In this document: positions 14,117 through 15,625 of the stretch, piece after piece
Numbering within the stretch: position 1 is the first letter of the stretch
How the letters are laid out: every line of letters begins with the position of its first letter
Source: Candidatus Manganitrophaceae bacterium
GTDB taxonomy: Bacteria; Nitrospirota; Nitrospiria; SBBL01; Manganitrophaceae
Length of the DNA stretch: 15,625 nucleotides
NCBI GenBank assembly: GCA_004297235.1
Contig: SCUR01000159.1
Coordinates: forward strand, 1-15,625
Direction: 5' to 3'
Program-made: the position numbers and the translations under genes
Notes under the pieces: model-generated
Told to the model about the DNA's origin: nothing
Database searches by the model: none
Seen by the model: the letters and a program-made list of their open reading frames with translations, nothing else

Positions 14117-14779
14117 TTAGTGGAATAGAAATGTCAGACCGCCTCGTATCTGGTAGTTATTCGTTGAAAGATCAGGGAGGGCGGCGCGGACGGTCGCATT
14201 ATCGATATTCTCCCTAAAGTCCCAAAAGGTCTGACGGTACTCGATATTGAACGCTACGTTTTTCGTCAAGCCGATATCCAGGCCGGCTCCCGCGTGCCAG
14301 CCGGGCGCAAGATAGGTCTCCGGCGGGGCGGCGGCCTGAAGGTTGGTCGCCCCGGTCGCAAGCCCGTTCCTAAAGTCGGTCCTAAAAAAAACCCATGTTC
14401 CTCCCCCCGCCAAATACGGAGTCACCGGCCAGGGAAAGAAGGTGAATGGGGCGCCGAAGGGATAGATCAATCCCGTGACACTCAACGGGGTCTCCGTCAA
14501 CACGACCGACTCGTTTAAGAACGTCTCCGTCGTCGCATCCGCAGCAACCTCAATCCCTAAAAAAGAAAGGAACCGAAACCGAAGATGGGCCCCTCCGAAT
14601 CCGGTCCCCCCGTCCGAATCTTTTGAGTTCTGAAAACCGCCGTGAATGCCGGCGCCGACATTGGCAATCTCCGGCATATACCATGCTCGTTTTGTCTCTT
14701 CCTGCGCATAGGCCGACACGGCACCCGTCAGCATCAATGCAAGAACGACGATCCACGCCTTCACACCAAACCACTTCAT
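14117..14779 (-). CDS. Predicted outer-membrane beta-barrel protein
   Basis: The 220-aa protein has a classical signal peptide (1-25, cleavage after AYA). The mature part has alternating hydrophobic/polar strands with turn-rich links, as in small eight-stranded barrels of the OmpA/OmpW/OMP_b-brl type: GAGIHGGFQNS, GAHLRFRFLSFLGIEVAADA, PYLAGGGTWVFF, WHAGAGLDIGLTKNVAFNIEYRQTFW, YQIRGGLTFLFH. The chain ends Phe-His, close to the C-terminal aromatic recognised for barrel assembly. No peptidoglycan-binding OmpA domain is present. GGGAGG lies 7 nt before the ATG. It heads a barrel-BON-BON operon. Whether it is a porin, an adhesin or a structural barrel cannot be told. Confidence 0.85.
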   Translation of the reverse strand: MKWFGVKAWIVVLALMLTGAVSAYAQEETKRAWYMPEIANVGAGIHGGFQNSKDSDGGTGFGGAHLRFRFLSFLGIEVAADATTETFLNESVVLTETPLSVTGLIYPFGAPFTFFPWPVTPYLAGGGTWVFFRTDFRNGLATGATNLQAAAPPETYLAPGWHAGAGLDIGLTKNVAFNIEYRQTFWDFRENIDNATVRAALPDLSTNNYQIRGGLTFLFH

Positions 14780-15271
14780 TCAAAACCTCCCTCACTCCAT
14801 CAAGAGCGAAATCTTAACCGTATCCGGTCTCTGTCATCGCGATGATCCATTGCATGGATGTGGTTCCGAAACGATGGGCCGATTTAAGACACTCCGTCTT
14901 GGGAAAGAATTTCGAACACCGCGATGCGTACCGTCGATACACTGCTTGCTTTCTCTGTACCGAATCGTGCGCTGGTTAGCGGACGATCGCGTTCACCTCG
15001 CATCTGCAAGAGTGACCCGTTGTTCCGTTCCACTTCGCGATGAAGACTTCCTCCCTCTGTCGCGAAGGTATTTACCGCTGGGTTACTGGAGATCTCCCTT
15101 CTGCAATCAATCCTTTTGAAACGAGTTTATGCGTTACCGATCGAGTGGCGCTTCCCCCTTTTCCGGATCGACTCGCAACGCCCGAGAGGGCATCGATGAG
15201 GAGGGCGGCGGGAATTCTCAAGCGCGCCGGTCAAGGGGCAACCGTCCATTCTCCCGCGCTTCGGATGGAAA
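14780..15271. other. 492-bp region with no gene I can support
   Basis: This holds the upstream region of the beta-barrel gene, including a 15-bp palindrome ATCCATTGCATGGAT (14845-14859, 6-bp arms) that could be an operator, and no recognised promoter. Two plus-strand open frames (14850-15119 and 15040-15300) have no Shine-Dalgarno. They overlap each other, and the second also runs 29 bp into the zinc-ribbon gene, so I do not call them. I checked both strands for tRNA-like T-loops and saw none. Confidence 0.5.
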
Positions 15272-15445
15272 TTAAGCTGCTCGTCGATGAGGGCGGCTGA
15301 CGACCTTGCGGTTGGATAAGATGACCTTATCTACAATCTCACCGCAGTAAACACATCTCCAGCCTGGATAAAACCATGCGTACTCATCCTCCAGACCATA
15401 GAAGTTCTCGTGGACCATCGATCCTGAGCATCTTGGACAATTCAT
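15272..15445 (-). CDS. 57-aa zinc-ribbon protein
   Basis: This short gene encodes a protein starting MNCPRCSGSMVHENFYG and continuing through PGWRCVYCGEIVDKVIL to a basic tail rich in Arg and Pro. Four cysteines in two CxxC pairs (Cys3/Cys6 and Cys31/Cys34) form a two-knuckle zinc ribbon; the 24-residue spacing and the WRCVYCG second knuckle are typical. Small proteins of this build, with an FYG-type segment between knuckles, are often seen in Nitrospirota and related genomes, but I know of no assigned function. GAGG sits 6 nt before the ATG. Candidate roles are RNA or DNA binding or protein-protein contact. No neighbour clarifies it. The family resemblance is from memory. Confidence 0.85.
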   Translation of the reverse strand: MNCPRCSGSMVHENFYGLEDEYAWFYPGWRCVYCGEIVDKVILSNRKVVSRPHRRAA

Positions 15446-15483
15446 AATCGACCTCTACTCCAAGTAAGTTCGTGTTATCAGAT

Positions 15484-15506
15484 AATGAGGAAATGTGCTC
15501 CTCATT
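15484..15506. promoter_or_regulatory. Perfect 8-bp hairpin upstream of the zinc-ribbon gene
   Basis: AATGAGGA (15484-15491) and TCCTCATT (15499-15506) form a perfect stem around a 7-nt loop, centred about 50 bp upstream of the ATG at 15445. There is no U-tract, so an intrinsic terminator is unlikely. It could be an operator or an mRNA structure in the leader. A second, shorter palindrome TTATCAGATAA (15475-15485) overlaps its edge. Confidence 0.45.
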
Positions 15507-15518
15507 TGGCGACTCTGT

Positions 15519-15527
15519 TGTGGATAA
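15519..15527 (-). promoter_or_regulatory. Perfect DnaA-box 9-mer
   Basis: TTATCCACA reads on the minus strand, the second exact copy in the window. It lies 12 bp upstream of the hairpin. It is isolated, so it is a candidate binding site only. Confidence 0.3.
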
Positions 15528-15625
15528 AAAGCAAATTCCATACCAGTCGGCCCATCCCAAAAGTATCGACTAAGACCGGCATCCTGGATCGACGGATGAA
15601 AAAATCTGCACTTTTTATGAAGCAT

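Noticed and set aside
15040..15300. An 86-residue plus-strand open frame near the right end
   Set aside because: No Shine-Dalgarno, unrecognised sequence, and its 3' end overlaps the better supported zinc-ribbon gene on the other strand. Its C-terminal half is protein-like enough that a homology search would be worthwhile.
15455..15625. A minus-strand open frame of 56 codons from the window edge, ending at a TAG 9 bases before the zinc-ribbon ATG
   Set aside because: A second minus-strand frame is also open across much of the same stretch, neither has a recognised motif, and the edge cuts off the context. It could be the 3' end of a real upstream gene, but I cannot choose.
1..15625. CRISPR arrays, tRNA or rRNA genes, transposons, phage genes
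   Set aside because: No regularly spaced repeats, no T-loop/anticodon-like structures, no rRNA-like tracts and no transposase or integrase sequence were seen on either strand.

Overview
The window is typical bacterial chromosome with moderately high GC, dense genes and short gaps. It has no rRNA, tRNA, CRISPR array, transposase or phage gene. A Gram-negative envelope is clear: there is a predicted outer-membrane beta-barrel, two BON lipoproteins and a type IV pilus motor operon. The mix of genes suggests a Nitrospirota-like (Nitrospira/Manganitrophus-type) or deltaproteobacteria-like lineage, but this is inferred from protein style and the taxon is not proven.

Left part, minus strand (1-6116). 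A pilB-pilT-pilC operon encodes the type IV pilus extension ATPase, the retraction ATPase and the start of the inner-membrane platform protein, which is cut by the window edge. A well-formed sigma-70 promoter lies upstream of pilB. Behind it lie aroE (shikimate dehydrogenase) and, upstream of aroE, a PDZ/radical SAM/DUF512 protein. The latter has a fully consensus promoter and a leader hairpin.

Middle, plus strand (6333-8622). There is a 93-aa orphan protein with its own consensus promoter, a membrane-anchored protein with seven 40-residue TPRs, and a stand-alone CheY-like receiver protein.

Right part, minus strand (8634-14779). Two blocks run in the same direction. The upstream block is beta-barrel protein, BON lipoprotein, BON lipoprotein, with a perfect 16-bp hairpin between the two BON genes. 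The downstream block is four tightly overlapping genes: a membrane-anchored PEGA/beta-propeller-like protein, a QxxRW-type membrane glycosyltransferase, a YdjM/DUF457-like membrane protein, and a membrane-anchored NEW3/FixG-like Ig-fold protein. The overlaps (1, 4 and 13 bp) imply one functional unit. This is the best candidate here for an undescribed system, probably making, exporting or sensing a surface glycan.

Right edge (14780-15625). About 490 bp hold no gene I can support. A 57-aa two-CxxC zinc-ribbon protein then lies on the minus strand. Upstream of it are a perfect 8-bp hairpin and a perfect DnaA-box 9-mer. What lies at the extreme right edge is ambiguous.
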